Below, in pieces: positions 8,906-17,966 of a stretch of 64,000 nucleotides of DNA; positions within the stretch are counted from its first letter, which is position 1; every line of letters starts with the position of its first letter. The notes beneath the pieces were generated by a model. That model was not told the origin of the DNA. It did not search any database and saw only the letters and a program-made list of their open reading frames with translations. Source of the stretch: Phycisphaeraceae bacterium (lineage in GTDB: Bacteria > Planctomycetota > Phycisphaerae > Phycisphaerales > UBA1924); NCBI GenBank assembly GCA_020639235.1, contig JACKHC010000001.1, positions 372,001-436,000 of the forward strand, written 5' to 3'. The position numbers and the translations under genes were made by a program.

Positions 8906-9408
8906 CCCAAGGCGATCGGAATGCCGCACTCGGTGCAACACCCCAGATGCCGCGTGCCGCGCAGATCATGCCCACACCCCAAACACCGGCCCGGTCGAAC
9001 ACGGCGCGTCGATACGAGGAGCACCAGCGCGGTGACGATCGGCGCGCTCACCGCGAGAGCGGCCGAGTCGGGCACCATGTCGTTGATCGCCGGGAGTAGG
9101 AGCAACAACCCCGCGACCCATATCGCGCCGGTGATCGCGCCACGAATCGCGAGCGAACGCTTTGGGCGTGAAGCAGACGCGAATACAGCCATCGGCCTGG
9201 CGGCATCAACAATGAGCAATCCTGTCAACGCGCCGAACGCCGGAATCAGACTCCATTGGAACAATGACACCCAGAAGTGACTCATCACGAACGCGGACGG
9301 GTTGTATATGTCGTCGCTCATAGCCATCGTGCGCACGATGTCGAACACGCCGAAGAAAATGATCGAGACCGCGACAAATCCGAACACGAAGCAGGCCGTG
9401 CGTGCCAT
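8884..9408 (-). CDS. Membrane protein with C-terminal zinc ribbon
   Basis: 174 residues. Four hydrophobic segments are visible (about 5-25, 45-68, 90-110 and 118-135), followed by a cytoplasmic-type tail with the zinc ribbon CLGCGHDLRGT...CCTECG. The same ribbon recurs in other genes of this window (27056, 29435, 35880), so it belongs to a lineage-expanded family of unknown role. Its ATG follows the TAG of the gene at 9409-9984 with no space, so the two are surely co-translated. The 3' end overlaps gatA by 22 bp, tail to tail. Confidence 0.75.
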   Translation of the reverse strand: MARTACFVFGFVAVSIIFFGVFDIVRTMAMSDDIYNPSAFVMSHFWVSLFQWSLIPAFGALTGLLIVDAARPMAVFASASRPKRSLAIRGAITGAIWVAGLLLLLPAINDMVPDSAALAVSAPIVTALVLLVSTRRVRPGRCLGCGHDLRGTRHLGCCTECGIPIALGYSPAGG

Positions 9409-9984
9409 CTATGGAAGGTCCTCAATCGGCAAGACCGACTTGTCTATCGTGAGGTCGACGATGGGCGCGTTGCTTGGAGAAGAGGTTTGTATTGGCGGAG
9501 TGATGCAAATGCTGCCCATGAGCATCCTTCCCATCGGCGCTCTCTGTGGTACGGGTGGAGGAGGTGGCTTGCGCCCGAAGACTCTCATTGAAACCAGAGA
9601 GAATGGTTGAGACTCGACCGTCGGTGTCAATCCGGATTTCGTCGCTTGCGAATGCACAGCAAGCGTCACGCCGCCCAACCCGAACAGCGCCGCCACACCC
9701 GCGGCCATTCGGCGCAAGCGCTGGCGCACCCGCGCGAGCCCGATGGGGCAGTCGGCGGTGATAACCGTGCCATCCTCGCGCCGCAACATGCGGATACATA
9801 CGCGGTCGCCCTCGTGCGCCCGGATTAGTGACATGGCCTCTTCGCGCGACATCTCCGAGATGTTGTAGACATTGAGCGTGCAGTGGTCGCAGTGGCGGAC
9901 GCGGGCGTCTCCACGCATATCGTCCCACGACACGCCGCACGGCGAGGCGATCTGCAGGTCCTCGAGGCGTAGTTCCGTTGTCAT
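9409..9984 (-). CDS. Cys/His-motif N-terminal domain protein with one membrane segment
   Basis: 191 residues. The first 65 residues show a compact domain with IASPCGVSWDDM, VRHCDHCTLNVYNIS and a further DRVCIRM and ITADCPIG; the C...CxxC pattern suggests metal or redox chemistry. I have seen this domain type in planctomycete and myxobacterial proteins, but its function is not established. A hydrophobic segment follows (about 92-108), then a Pro-rich region (KPPPPPVPQ) and a polar tail, suggesting a cytoplasmic N-domain anchored to the membrane. The stop codon abuts the start of the next gene at 9408. Confidence 0.7.
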   Translation of the reverse strand: MTTELRLEDLQIASPCGVSWDDMRGDARVRHCDHCTLNVYNISEMSREEAMSLIRAHEGDRVCIRMLRREDGTVITADCPIGLARVRQRLRRMAAGVAALFGLGGVTLAVHSQATKSGLTPTVESQPFSLVSMRVFGRKPPPPPVPQRAPMGRMLMGSICITPPIQTSSPSNAPIVDLTIDKSVLPIEDLP

Positions 9985-10099
9985 GATCCACGCGCCTTTC
10001 CGCGGGCGTCAGGGCTCCCCGCTCCCTTTGTATGACTCGTCAGCGGGTCGGGTTCTCCACGAATTCCGAAATTCGGCGGCACGCGGTAGAGTCTCCGCC

Positions 10100-10591
10100 A
10101 TGCCGAACCACCTCCGCCGCGTTGCTTTGGGCGTTTCCATCGGGATTCTCGGGCTTCTGTCGGGTGCGTGCAGCACGCACAAGGCCCCCACCTTCCGAGT
10201 GATCGACGCGCAGCTCGCCTCCCGGACAGAGTCGGCGTCGACGATTCTCGTCACGATCGAGGGTGAGAACCCCAACCGGGACGAACTCCCGCTCTACGCC
10301 GTCCATTACCGCGCATCGGTGGATGGCGACACGATGATGTCGGGCGTCGAGCGCTCGCCCCAGCGGACGCTCCCGAGGTTCTCGACGGGGTCGTTCACGA
10401 TCCCCGTGATCGTGCCGAACGAGAGGTTGGGTGGGCCGGTGGCGAGGGTGTCGATCGATGGGTCGGTGGTGTACCAGGTGCCCGGGACGATCGCGCAGGT
10501 GTTCTTCGATAACGAGATCCGTCGCCCGCGAGCGCCGGTCCACGGCGAGCACGCGGTCAACCTCAGCGCGACAGTCCCGCTGCCCGGCTAA
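10100..10591 (+). CDS. LEA2-like lipoprotein
   Basis: The frame is open from 9872, but the ATG at 10100 gives a normal lipoprotein signal: MPNHLRRVALG, a hydrophobic core, then the lipobox LSGACS. The mature part of about 140 residues (VTIEGENPNRDELPLYAVHYRAS, broken here by domains typical of the LEA type 2 or WHy fold) suggests a beta-sandwich periplasmic protein with a conserved NPN motif. Family members are stress-linked in plants, but bacterial roles are unclear. The TAA stop interlocks with the TAG of the convergent GH130 gene (bases CTAA at 10588-10591). Confidence 0.7.
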   Translation: MPNHLRRVALGVSIGILGLLSGACSTHKAPTFRVIDAQLASRTESASTILVTIEGENPNRDELPLYAVHYRASVDGDTMMSGVERSPQRTLPRFSTGSFTIPVIVPNERLGGPVARVSIDGSVVYQVPGTIAQVFFDNEIRRPRAPVHGEHAVNLSATVPLPG

Positions 10592-12087
10592 GCGCGGACG
10601 GGGTTGCGCCGGAGTTCGTCGAGAATCTGATCGAGGCGGAGGGTTGCGACACCCGACGCGCCGTCGGACATGCCGTAGGGGATGTGCAGGCAGCCCGCGT
10701 GCGCCGCCCCGCCGCACGAGTAGACCACATTGGGCACATACCCTTCACGTTCCTGCTCATTGGGCTCGAGGATCGGATACGGGATCGCACCGATGACGCG
10801 GCGTGGGTCGTCGAGGTCCAGCAGAATCGCCCCGAGCGTGTACCGGCGCATCGCGCCGACACCGTGCGTGAGCAGCAGCCACCCGTCGGGCGTTTCGATG
10901 GGCGATCCGCAGTTCCCGATCTGCACGGTTTCCCAGAGGAACTCGGGCCCGCGCAGAACGGACGCCTGCTCCCACAGGTGCACCTCGTCGGACTGAAGGA
11001 AGAACATGTTCTGCTTGTCGATGCGCCCGATCATGGCGTACTTGCCGTTGACACGCCTCGGGAAAAGCGCCATGCCCTTGTTGTGGGCCGCGTCGCCGTG
11101 CAGCGTGCGGACGCGGAAGGACAGGAAGTCGTCGGTGGCGATGAGCTGGGGCATGATGTGATGCCCGTCGTAGGCGGTGTATGTGGCGTAGTAGTAGACC
11201 GAGCCGTCGTCGTCGGTGAATCGCACGAACCGTGCGTCTTCCATGCCGCGCGACTCGATGGCGGTCTCGGGATAAAGCACGCGTTCGCTCATGCGCGTTT
11301 CGGCGGCGAACCGGACATCGTAGTTGGACCCGCCGAGCCAGTGGATGATACGAATCGTTTCCCGGTCCGCCAGATTGCAAACGGTGCCCTCGTAGAGCGT
11401 CCGCGTGGCGCGGTCGAGCGACTGCAACGAGAACGCATCGCCCAGTTTCTCCAGCACGCGCGAGACAGACTCGGGATCAGCGCCGAGGTGAAGGAGCTTG
11501 CGACGGAATGAGATGCGCTCGAAGAGCGGATCAGAGACGCGCTTACCCGCGGTGAGCCACTCTCCGGGGTCGTCAATGAAGACCTTGCCTTCACCATCGA
11601 GTGTGCCCGATCGGAACTCGATCGAAGAAATATGCCCCTCCCCGATCGCGCGCACGCTCATGACAAAACGTGCGGTCTTCGAAGACTCATCGACCGAAGT
11701 GATGACCATCGACGGGTTGCACAGGGCCGCGCCCTCGACCGCGATCTCCATTGTGAAATACGCGCCGATGAGGCGGCGGCGCGACGCGGGCAGTTGGCTG
11801 AGATGGTCGCCCAGACGCCCGCGGACATTCTCGAAATGCTGATCGAGCAAAGACTCGAAGTTGCGGTGACGGTGCGCGAACCGGGTCATCACCTCAGAAA
11901 GTGACCGGTGCACCTCGTCCTCGGTCATCGCCAGCACCCGGTCGATGACGACGCGCTCGCGGTACCGGCCGTCGGGGGCGAGGTCATCGCCCAGGCGGAA
12001 AGGACGCGCCAGCACGCGGCGCGGGTCCGCGACGAGGCGGTGCCCCGACCTGACAACATCGACTCGTATCTCCTGACCCGTCGTCAT
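10588..12087 (-). CDS. GH130 family glycosidase, beta-mannoside phosphorylase-like
   Basis: 499 residues. Residues 1-170 form an added, largely helical domain; residues about 175-499 form the five-bladed propeller of GH130. Family motifs are visible: GMEDARF, whose Asp is the usual proton donor, HNKGMALFPRRVNGKYAMIGR region (phosphate-contacting Lys and Arg), and a conserved GNCGSPIETPDGWLLLTHG stretch. GH130 enzymes split beta-mannosides, mostly by phosphorolysis giving mannose 1-phosphate. It lies 52 bp downstream of the GT4-fusion gene on the same strand and is probably co-transcribed with it. Exact substrate is unknown; hydrolysis rather than phosphorolysis is possible. Confidence 0.85.
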   Translation of the reverse strand: MTTGQEIRVDVVRSGHRLVADPRRVLARPFRLGDDLAPDGRYRERVVIDRVLAMTEDEVHRSLSEVMTRFAHRHRNFESLLDQHFENVRGRLGDHLSQLPASRRRLIGAYFTMEIAVEGAALCNPSMVITSVDESSKTARFVMSVRAIGEGHISSIEFRSGTLDGEGKVFIDDPGEWLTAGKRVSDPLFERISFRRKLLHLGADPESVSRVLEKLGDAFSLQSLDRATRTLYEGTVCNLADRETIRIIHWLGGSNYDVRFAAETRMSERVLYPETAIESRGMEDARFVRFTDDDGSVYYYATYTAYDGHHIMPQLIATDDFLSFRVRTLHGDAAHNKGMALFPRRVNGKYAMIGRIDKQNMFFLQSDEVHLWEQASVLRGPEFLWETVQIGNCGSPIETPDGWLLLTHGVGAMRRYTLGAILLDLDDPRRVIGAIPYPILEPNEQEREGYVPNVVYSCGGAAHAGCLHIPYGMSDGASGVATLRLDQILDELRRNPVRA

Positions 12088-12139
12088 GCGCGGTTCGCTC
12101 CGTTTCGAGAGTCATTATCGGCGAGCGGATCGGGTTTCA

Positions 12140-14413
12140 TCATCCAATTGCGGCGGCCGTCTGGGCCTGATCGGGGAGACTCTCGCCCGCCAGATCGATC
12201 ACCGCCAGCAGGGCCAGCAGGAATGAGAGTGTGCTCTCGGCCCCTTGGTTCTCATTGACAGATTCGCGCGTCAGCCCGTCCCGGCACCCGGCGGTCGCGA
12301 AGTCGTAGAGCGACAATCCCAGCCGGTTCGCGCCGAGGAACCACGAGAAGGACTCGCGCATCCGTTCCAGATAGTGGCGGTCGTGGGTGCAGATGAAGGC
12401 GTACCGGAAGGCGAGGACCATGGCGGCGGCGTCGATGGGCTGTTCGTCGTGAGTCGCGGGTGTGCTGTCGCGCTGGTGCCACCCTTCGTTGCCGATGAGC
12501 TGCAGGAATCCTTCGCGGAAACAGAGTTCCTCGATGAAGTCGAGCGACTCTCGGGCCGCGTCCATCATGTGCTCATCGTTGAGACGCTTGGCGGCCCGCA
12601 TGAGGGCCAGACTCAGCATCGCGTTGTCGTAGGTCAGCTCACTCTCGAACCAGCGCCAGTCGTCGGCGCGCTCGCTCTGGTACCGGTCGAGCAGCTGGCG
12701 TCCGAGCGTCTGAGTCATCTCGTGGGCCCATCCGGGTGCCTCGCCGCCCTCGATGAAAGCGTCGAGCCCCATGATGGAGAGCGCTATCCCGCGCGGGCCG
12801 CACTTCAGCGCGAGCGGCGCGGTGCGCTCGAGCATCTCTCGCGCCAGTCGGCGGGCGCCCTGATCGGGCGAGATCTGCCAGCACGCGCCCAGCGCCCAAA
12901 GCGAACGCCCGATGCAATCATCGGAGAAGTCTTCCTCCTGCACATGCACACGGTTGTAGGACATGAAGTTGTGGAACGCGCCGTCGGCGCATTGCGAATG
13001 GTGCATATAGGAGAGATAGATACCCGCCAGGCGCAGCGCCTCGGTATTGCCGGTGATTCGGAAGGCCAGGAGCGCCACGAGCAGCGCCCGCGCGTTGTCG
13101 TCCACGCAGTACCCGTGCGTGCGGTCCGGCAGCGTGTACTTGGCGAACTGGAACATCCCGGTGTCGTCGGTGAGGCGTCGCACATGGTCGAGGCGCAGCT
13201 CGGGGATGCTCGCCGACCGTCCGATGACGGGGGGCGAGATGGCGGCGACTTCTTCCGTCGAGGCGCGCCGCAAGAGATCCGCGTACGCGGAGCCGACCGC
13301 CGACCATGTCATAGCGCGCGAGTAGTCGTACGCTTTGCGGCGCATCGCGTTGAGTTCATCGGGGTGATCGAACAGGTCGATCATCTGACGCGCCAGCGCT
13401 TCATCATCCTTGAAGTGGAACAGCCGGCCGCGCCCGTCGGCGAGGAGTTCCTGCGCATGCCAGTAGGGCGTGCTCAATACGGCGGCACCCGAGCCCATCG
13501 CGTAGGCGAGCGTTCCGGAGGTGATCTGTGCCTCATTCAGATATGGCGTGATGTACACATCCGCGGCCTGGAGGTACTGGCAGAGTTCGGGCAGGTCGAC
13601 GAACTTATTGCGGAACACGATATGGTCGCTCACGCCGAGGTCCTGCGCCAGGCGCTCGAGCGCGTTGCGGTACTCCTCGCCCGATCGGGCGCGAATCTCC
13701 GGGTGTGTCGCGCCGACAACGAAATAGCGCAGGTCGGGGTAACGCTCGACGACCCTGGGCAGCGCGGTGATGACGGTCTCGATGCCCTTGCCCGGGCTGA
13801 GCAGTCCGAATGTGAGCGCCATGCGCCGGCCGCTCATGCCGAAGAGGCGCTTGTGTTCCTCGGGGTCATCGAAGGGGAGATCCGGGATGCCGTGGGGGAT
13901 GACCTGCACGCGCTCGCGCGGCACCTTGTAATGGCGGTCGAGCAGGTCGCACGCCAGGTGGCTCATCACCACGAGTTTGGCGCACCGATCGCTCATCTTG
14001 ACGACGACCTCGCGCTGGCCCTTGCTCGGTTCGCGGAGGACGGTGTGCAGCGTGGCGATCGATGGCTTGTCGAGATGCGCCAGGAAATCAAGGACGAGTG
14101 CGCCATCGGCGCCGCCGAAGATCCCGTACTCGTGCTGCACCGAGACGACACCGACATCGGAGTACGACACGCTCTCGGCGGCGCGGATGTAATCCATTTT
14201 CACGCCGCGCCGGATGCGCCGCTCGGTGTAGTCCGGGTACACCAAGGACTCATTGGGTTTGTCCATCGCGACGATCGTGCGCGAGATGTCCGGGTCGGCG
14301 CCGACGATCGCGCGGGAGAGATCGCGCGTGAAGGTCGCGATGCCGCACTGCGTGGGCGGGTAGGTTGAGAGGAACGCGACCGAGAGATGATCGTGAGCGC
14401 CGTGGGATTTCAT
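12140..14413 (-). CDS. GT4 glycosyltransferase fused to a C-terminal helical (alpha/alpha) glycosidase-like domain
   Basis: 757 residues. Residues about 8-385 are a GT-B transferase of the GT4 kind: the N-terminal FLSTYPPTQCGIATF, then IPHGIPD, GLLSPGKGIETV, and the donor-binding EAQITSGTLAYAMGSGA. Residues about 410-757 hold repeated helical pairs with YCVDDNARALLVAL, FSDDCIGRSLWALG and FESELTYDNAMLSLAL, like six-hairpin glycosidase barrels. The fused arrangement suggests transfer of a sugar to an acceptor handled by the barrel. The start overlaps the stop of the upstream secreted-protein gene (ATGA), and GH130 follows, so the three form an operon. Linkage and acceptor unknown. Confidence 0.85.
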   Translation of the reverse strand: MKSHGAHDHLSVAFLSTYPPTQCGIATFTRDLSRAIVGADPDISRTIVAMDKPNESLVYPDYTERRIRRGVKMDYIRAAESVSYSDVGVVSVQHEYGIFGGADGALVLDFLAHLDKPSIATLHTVLREPSKGQREVVVKMSDRCAKLVVMSHLACDLLDRHYKVPRERVQVIPHGIPDLPFDDPEEHKRLFGMSGRRMALTFGLLSPGKGIETVITALPRVVERYPDLRYFVVGATHPEIRARSGEEYRNALERLAQDLGVSDHIVFRNKFVDLPELCQYLQAADVYITPYLNEAQITSGTLAYAMGSGAAVLSTPYWHAQELLADGRGRLFHFKDDEALARQMIDLFDHPDELNAMRRKAYDYSRAMTWSAVGSAYADLLRRASTEEVAAISPPVIGRSASIPELRLDHVRRLTDDTGMFQFAKYTLPDRTHGYCVDDNARALLVALLAFRITGNTEALRLAGIYLSYMHHSQCADGAFHNFMSYNRVHVQEEDFSDDCIGRSLWALGACWQISPDQGARRLAREMLERTAPLALKCGPRGIALSIMGLDAFIEGGEAPGWAHEMTQTLGRQLLDRYQSERADDWRWFESELTYDNAMLSLALMRAAKRLNDEHMMDAARESLDFIEELCFREGFLQLIGNEGWHQRDSTPATHDEQPIDAAAMVLAFRYAFICTHDRHYLERMRESFSWFLGANRLGLSLYDFATAGCRDGLTRESVNENQGAESTLSFLLALLAVIDLAGESLPDQAQTAAAIG

Positions 14414-15009
14414 TCGGGGTCACCTTGAGTGAAGATCGGGTCGGGCGCGATCCGGTTGAACTCGAACACGACGACTCTTGCCGCGCCGTTCTCGGTGCCC
14501 TCGAGGGTGACCGAGAGGGTGGTCGGCGCGACGCCGCGTTTATCGGCTTCATAGGTCATCTTGGAAGGGAACCCGATCGACGGGTCCTCGAACACGGCGC
14601 GCCCTTTCTCGACATGCGTGAGTGTCCATGTGGGCGTGCGCGCCTCCATGCCGGCTTCGCGCTCCCATGGGCGGAGCCCCTTGTTGAAGTGACGCACGAA
14701 CATGCGCACGTGCCCGTTCTCGTCCTCTTCGATCGCGAGCATCTCGTACATGCGGGGCTGCCCCTCGCGAACCCACCGGAGCGAGCCGACAATGCACCCA
14801 GAGAGCGGTGCCGACCAGCGCTCCTCCCACACGCCGGAGTCGTCGGTGTGCGTCCAGTCGCCGGACATGAACCCGAGGCGCGCGACGCCCGCGACGCAGG
14901 GCGTCGCTTCGGGCACATCGGGCGGCGCATCCTGGGAGGGGCGAGCGACAGCAAATACTCCCGAGACGAGGCACGCAGTCGCCAATGCGATGGCCCGGAT
15001 CGCTCTCAT
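14410..15009 (-). CDS. Secreted DUF6265-like protein
   Basis: 199 residues from the ATG at 15009, with AAGGAG 7 nt upstream; the GTG at 15012 is a weaker alternative. A signal peptide (about residues 1-24) precedes a beta-rich domain with LGFMSGDWTH, EERWSAPLSG, and MYEMLAIEEDENGHVRMF, matching the DUF6265 pattern that I recall, probably a lipocalin-like barrel. It is the first gene of the operon with the GT4 fusion and GH130, so a role in binding the product or its carrier outside the cytoplasm is conceivable but unproven. Confidence 0.65.
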   Translation of the reverse strand: MRAIRAIALATACLVSGVFAVARPSQDAPPDVPEATPCVAGVARLGFMSGDWTHTDDSGVWEERWSAPLSGCIVGSLRWVREGQPRMYEMLAIEEDENGHVRMFVRHFNKGLRPWEREAGMEARTPTWTLTHVEKGRAVFEDPSIGFPSKMTYEADKRGVAPTTLSVTLEGTENGAARVVVFEFNRIAPDPIFTQGDPE

Positions 15010-15124
15010 CACTCATCTCCTTCACGCGTCGGCGTGTGTTGAGGCCGGTTGACGTTTTCAAGCCTACCCTCACCCGCCGCGAGTGTCCCGGCGGGGCGTC
15101 GGAGTTGTATCAGGAGTGTGAGTG

Positions 15125-15901
15125 ATGTTCGGACTCAAGAATCGGCGACGACGCAGGGCTCGGAGTCGCCCCACCCCGGCGTCCTGGGGCGAGATTCTGT
15201 GGGCGAATGTGCCGGCTTTCCAGCGACTGCCGCAGGAAGACCGGCTCGAGCTCATCGATCACATCAAGGTATTCATCGAGGAGAAGCGATTCGAAGGGAT
15301 CAACGGCCAGGAGATCACGGAGGAAGTCCGTGTGACGATCGCGGCTCAGGCGTGCATGCTCCTGCTCCACCGCGATACCGACTATTACCCCCGCATCCGC
15401 TCGATCCTGGTGTACCCCGAGCGTTATGTTGCGCCGTACAAACGTCAGGGACCGGGTGGCATTGTGACCGAGGGCACGGACACCCGGCTCGGCGAGGCGT
15501 GGGACTCGGGATATGTGGTCCTATCGTGGTGCGATGTGAAGCGGGGCGGCGTCGAGATGCACGACGGGCACAATGTCGTGTTCCACGAGTTTGCCCACGC
15601 GCTGGACGCGGAGTCGGGGTTTGTCGACGGGGCGCCGGCCTTGGAGAAGCGGGAACTCTTCAGGCCGTGGGCCCGGATGCTCGCACACGAGCTGAGCGAT
15701 CTGCGCGCCGCGTCGATGCGCGGCCTGCCCACCGTACTTAACAAATACGGCGCCCAGAACGAGGCGGAGTTCTTCGCCGTCGCGACCGAGGCGTTCTTCG
15801 AGCGTCCCGCGGCGCTGCGTGCTTCCAATCCGGAGGTGTACCAGCACCTCGGCGAGTACTACCGCCAAGACCCAGCCGCATGGGCTGATCAGATTGAATA
15901 G
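15125..15901 (+). CDS. mtfA: MtfA-like zinc peptidase (M90 family)
   Basis: 258 residues from ATG 15125, with AGGAG 8 nt upstream; a GTG three bases earlier is less well placed. The zincin motif HEFAHALD lies near residue 158, with the third metal ligand expected in NEAEFFAVATEAFFE. Other family marks are FQRLPQEDR, GQEITEEVRVTIAAQACMLL, and VLSWCDVKRG. In E. coli MtfA is a cytosolic aminopeptidase that binds the Mlc repressor; the partner here is unknown. It stands alone between two minus-strand genes. Confidence 0.9.
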   Translation: MFGLKNRRRRRARSRPTPASWGEILWANVPAFQRLPQEDRLELIDHIKVFIEEKRFEGINGQEITEEVRVTIAAQACMLLLHRDTDYYPRIRSILVYPERYVAPYKRQGPGGIVTEGTDTRLGEAWDSGYVVLSWCDVKRGGVEMHDGHNVVFHEFAHALDAESGFVDGAPALEKRELFRPWARMLAHELSDLRAASMRGLPTVLNKYGAQNEAEFFAVATEAFFERPAALRASNPEVYQHLGEYYRQDPAAWADQIE

Positions 15902-15930
15902 TTCGATTTCGACGCGTCGGAGACGCCGGC

Positions 15931-16335
15931 TTACGGGACGAGTTGGCTGCGGATTTCATCGAGCTTGGCGCTGGCCGCCTCGATCTCGCTCTTGATCGCA
16001 TCGAGCGATCCGCTCTGACGGGCGCTCATGATCTTGCCGCGAATCTCGTTCATCTTGGAGACAACTTCATTGATCCCGGACTTGAGTTCCGCGGAGGCGG
16101 CATCCCCCAACTGATCGATGTTTGCGGCGACCCGGCTCATTCCGCCATTCGTCGCGTTGAAGTATTCGACGAGTTCGGACCAATCGGTCTCACGCTGGGT
16201 CTCGCCCAGATCGCCCGGAATATCGATGTTCTGGACGCGGACCTCCGGTTCGGGCATATCGGGAAGGGAGTTCTTCTTGCAGCCGCCCGCCACCATCAGC
16301 GCCGAAACAAGACCGATCATCATCATCCGGGACAT
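15931..16335 (-). CDS. Small lipoprotein with helical tail
   Basis: 134 residues from the ATG at 16335, chosen because GGAGG sits 7 nt upstream; in-frame ATGs further upstream lack one. A lipobox occurs at ALMVAGGCKK. The mature protein is Glu/Asp/Ser-rich and strongly helical (residues about 70-134), with heptad-like spacing in VVSKMNEIRGKIM and IEAASAKLDEI, suggesting a coiled coil. No family recognised. It sits 65 bp downstream of nuoF but has its own ribosome site. Confidence 0.6.
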   Translation of the reverse strand: MSRMMMIGLVSALMVAGGCKKNSLPDMPEPEVRVQNIDIPGDLGETQRETDWSELVEYFNATNGGMSRVAANIDQLGDAASAELKSGINEVVSKMNEIRGKIMSARQSGSLDAIKSEIEAASAKLDEIRSQLVP

Positions 16336-16400
16336 CGCGACCTCCATTCGATACTTCATCTTGCTGCCCACAATCCTATCACCCACCGACCCGCTGTGCA

Positions 16401-17798
16401 TCAGACCCGGGCCGCCGCCCCGACGCTCATTGTCACCGGCACATAGGTCGGACGCACGCGCGCGACGAACTCGTCCCAGTACTTGTTCATGATGGTGCGC
16501 GTCGCCCAGTTATTCCCATCGGCGAGCCCGCAGATCGTGGTGCCGGGCATGGCGCCCATGCTGGTAGCGATCTCGAGCGTCAGATCAAGGTCCTTCGTTC
16601 TGGCGTCTCCCGCTTCGATGCGAGAGAGCAACTGATACAGCCACCCCGAGCCCTCGCGGCACGGCGTGCATTGCCCGCAGCTCTCGTGCTTGAAGAACCG
16701 CGCGATATTCCGCGCCACCGCGACCATATCCGTGTCTTCATCGAAGATCGTCGGGCATGCGGTGCCCAACCCCAACACGTTGTACTTGCGCCCGATATCG
16801 AAATCCATTTCCGCATCGAACTGATCCGGGCCGAGGATGCCCGTGGAGATGCCGCCGGCGATCGCGCCCTTGTACTTCTTGCCGTTGCGCATCCCGCCGC
16901 AGTACTTCTCGACCATCACACGCAGCGGGATCCCGAGGTCGAACTCGTACACGCCGGGTTTGTTCACATGCCCCGACACGCCCATGAGTTTGGTGCCGAA
17001 GCTGGGCGGCCCGCCGATCTTCGACTCCGTGCCCTGCTTGTGGAACCACGCCGACCCGTTCGACACGATTGATGGCAGGTGCGCGAGCGTCTCGACATTG
17101 TTGATGATCGTCGGTTTGCCGAACAGGCCCTTGATCGCCGGGAAAGGCGGCTTGTTCCTCGGCCACCCGCGTTTGCCCTCGAGCGACTCCAGCAGCGCCG
17201 TTTCTTCGCCGCAGATGTACGCACCGGCGCCGCGGTGCAGGTGGCACTCCACCTTCCATACTTCGCCCGTCGCGGTCGAGGCGCCGTTGAGGAGACCTTT
17301 GCCGCCGAAGACGCCCTTGTCGTACGCCTCCTTGATCGCCTTCTCGACCACCATCGCCTGATGGTGGTACTCGCCGCGGATGTAGATGTACGCCTTGCTC
17401 AGACGGCACGCGTAGCAACAGATCGCGATGCCTTCGAGCAGCAGGTGCGGATCGAAGTCCATGAGGAGTCGATCCTTGAAGGTGCCCGGCTCGGACTCGT
17501 CCGCATTGATCGCCAGGTAGCGCACGCCCGGGTTGTTCGGGTCCTCGCTCTTGGGCAGGAAGGTCCACTTGAGCCCGGTGGGGAAGCCCGCCCCCCCCCT
17601 GCCCCGCAGCTCGGCGGTCTTGACGGTGTCCACGACATCCGCGGGCTTCATGGAGAGCGCCTTGCGGAGCCCATCGTACCCGCCGGTCTTGGCGTACTCG
17701 TCGTACCAGACGGTCCTGCGGTCCTTCATCTCGCCGAAAGGCGGCGTGGGGATGCGGGCCGTCAGCACGGGGAACTCGGTCTTGGGGGTCCAGCTCAT
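16401..17798 (-). CDS. nuoF: NADH-quinone oxidoreductase subunit F
   Basis: 465 residues from the ATG at 17798 (MSWTPKTEF); the frame extends to 17858 but without a better start. FMN/NADH-binding motifs are GRGGAGFPTGLKW (about 63-75) and NADESEPGTFKDR; the iron-sulfur N3 ligands lie in ESCGQCTPCREG near residue 365 with a later Cys in TTICGLADG. It is the NADH-oxidising subunit of Complex I. The GRGGAG motif is encoded through a run of nine G (17591-17599), a possible slippage site. nuoE lies 2.8 kb away and nuoD 6.9 kb away, all on this strand with other genes between. Confidence 0.95.
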   Translation of the reverse strand: MSWTPKTEFPVLTARIPTPPFGEMKDRRTVWYDEYAKTGGYDGLRKALSMKPADVVDTVKTAELRGRGGAGFPTGLKWTFLPKSEDPNNPGVRYLAINADESEPGTFKDRLLMDFDPHLLLEGIAICCYACRLSKAYIYIRGEYHHQAMVVEKAIKEAYDKGVFGGKGLLNGASTATGEVWKVECHLHRGAGAYICGEETALLESLEGKRGWPRNKPPFPAIKGLFGKPTIINNVETLAHLPSIVSNGSAWFHKQGTESKIGGPPSFGTKLMGVSGHVNKPGVYEFDLGIPLRVMVEKYCGGMRNGKKYKGAIAGGISTGILGPDQFDAEMDFDIGRKYNVLGLGTACPTIFDEDTDMVAVARNIARFFKHESCGQCTPCREGSGWLYQLLSRIEAGDARTKDLDLTLEIATSMGAMPGTTICGLADGNNWATRTIMNKYWDEFVARVRPTYVPVTMSVGAAARV

Positions 17799-17966
17799 GC
17801 ATCGGATTGTAGGGGACACCGGCATGGATGCCGAAGCGAAGGTTGTCGGCCCGATCAACTCCGACTCACCGGTATTTCCACACCACTATGATCGGGGTTT
17901 GTGGTATCCGGCGCGCTACGCGGCGCCTCTTTTCCCTAAAGGGCTTAGGCCCGGAAAGGCGACACC
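17799..17966. other. Short gap between divergent genes
   Basis: These 168 bases separate nuoF from the small membrane gene at 17967. I see a small inverted repeat GGGC-TTAG-GCCC just before the latter and a plausible GGAAAGG ribosome site, but no convincing promoter or RNA. Confidence 0.4.

Noticed and set aside
12245..14368. 707-codon plus-strand frame
   Set aside because: Antisense shadow of the GT4-fusion gene; composition is Arg/Val/Glu-rich and has no domains, typical of GC-rich antisense frames.
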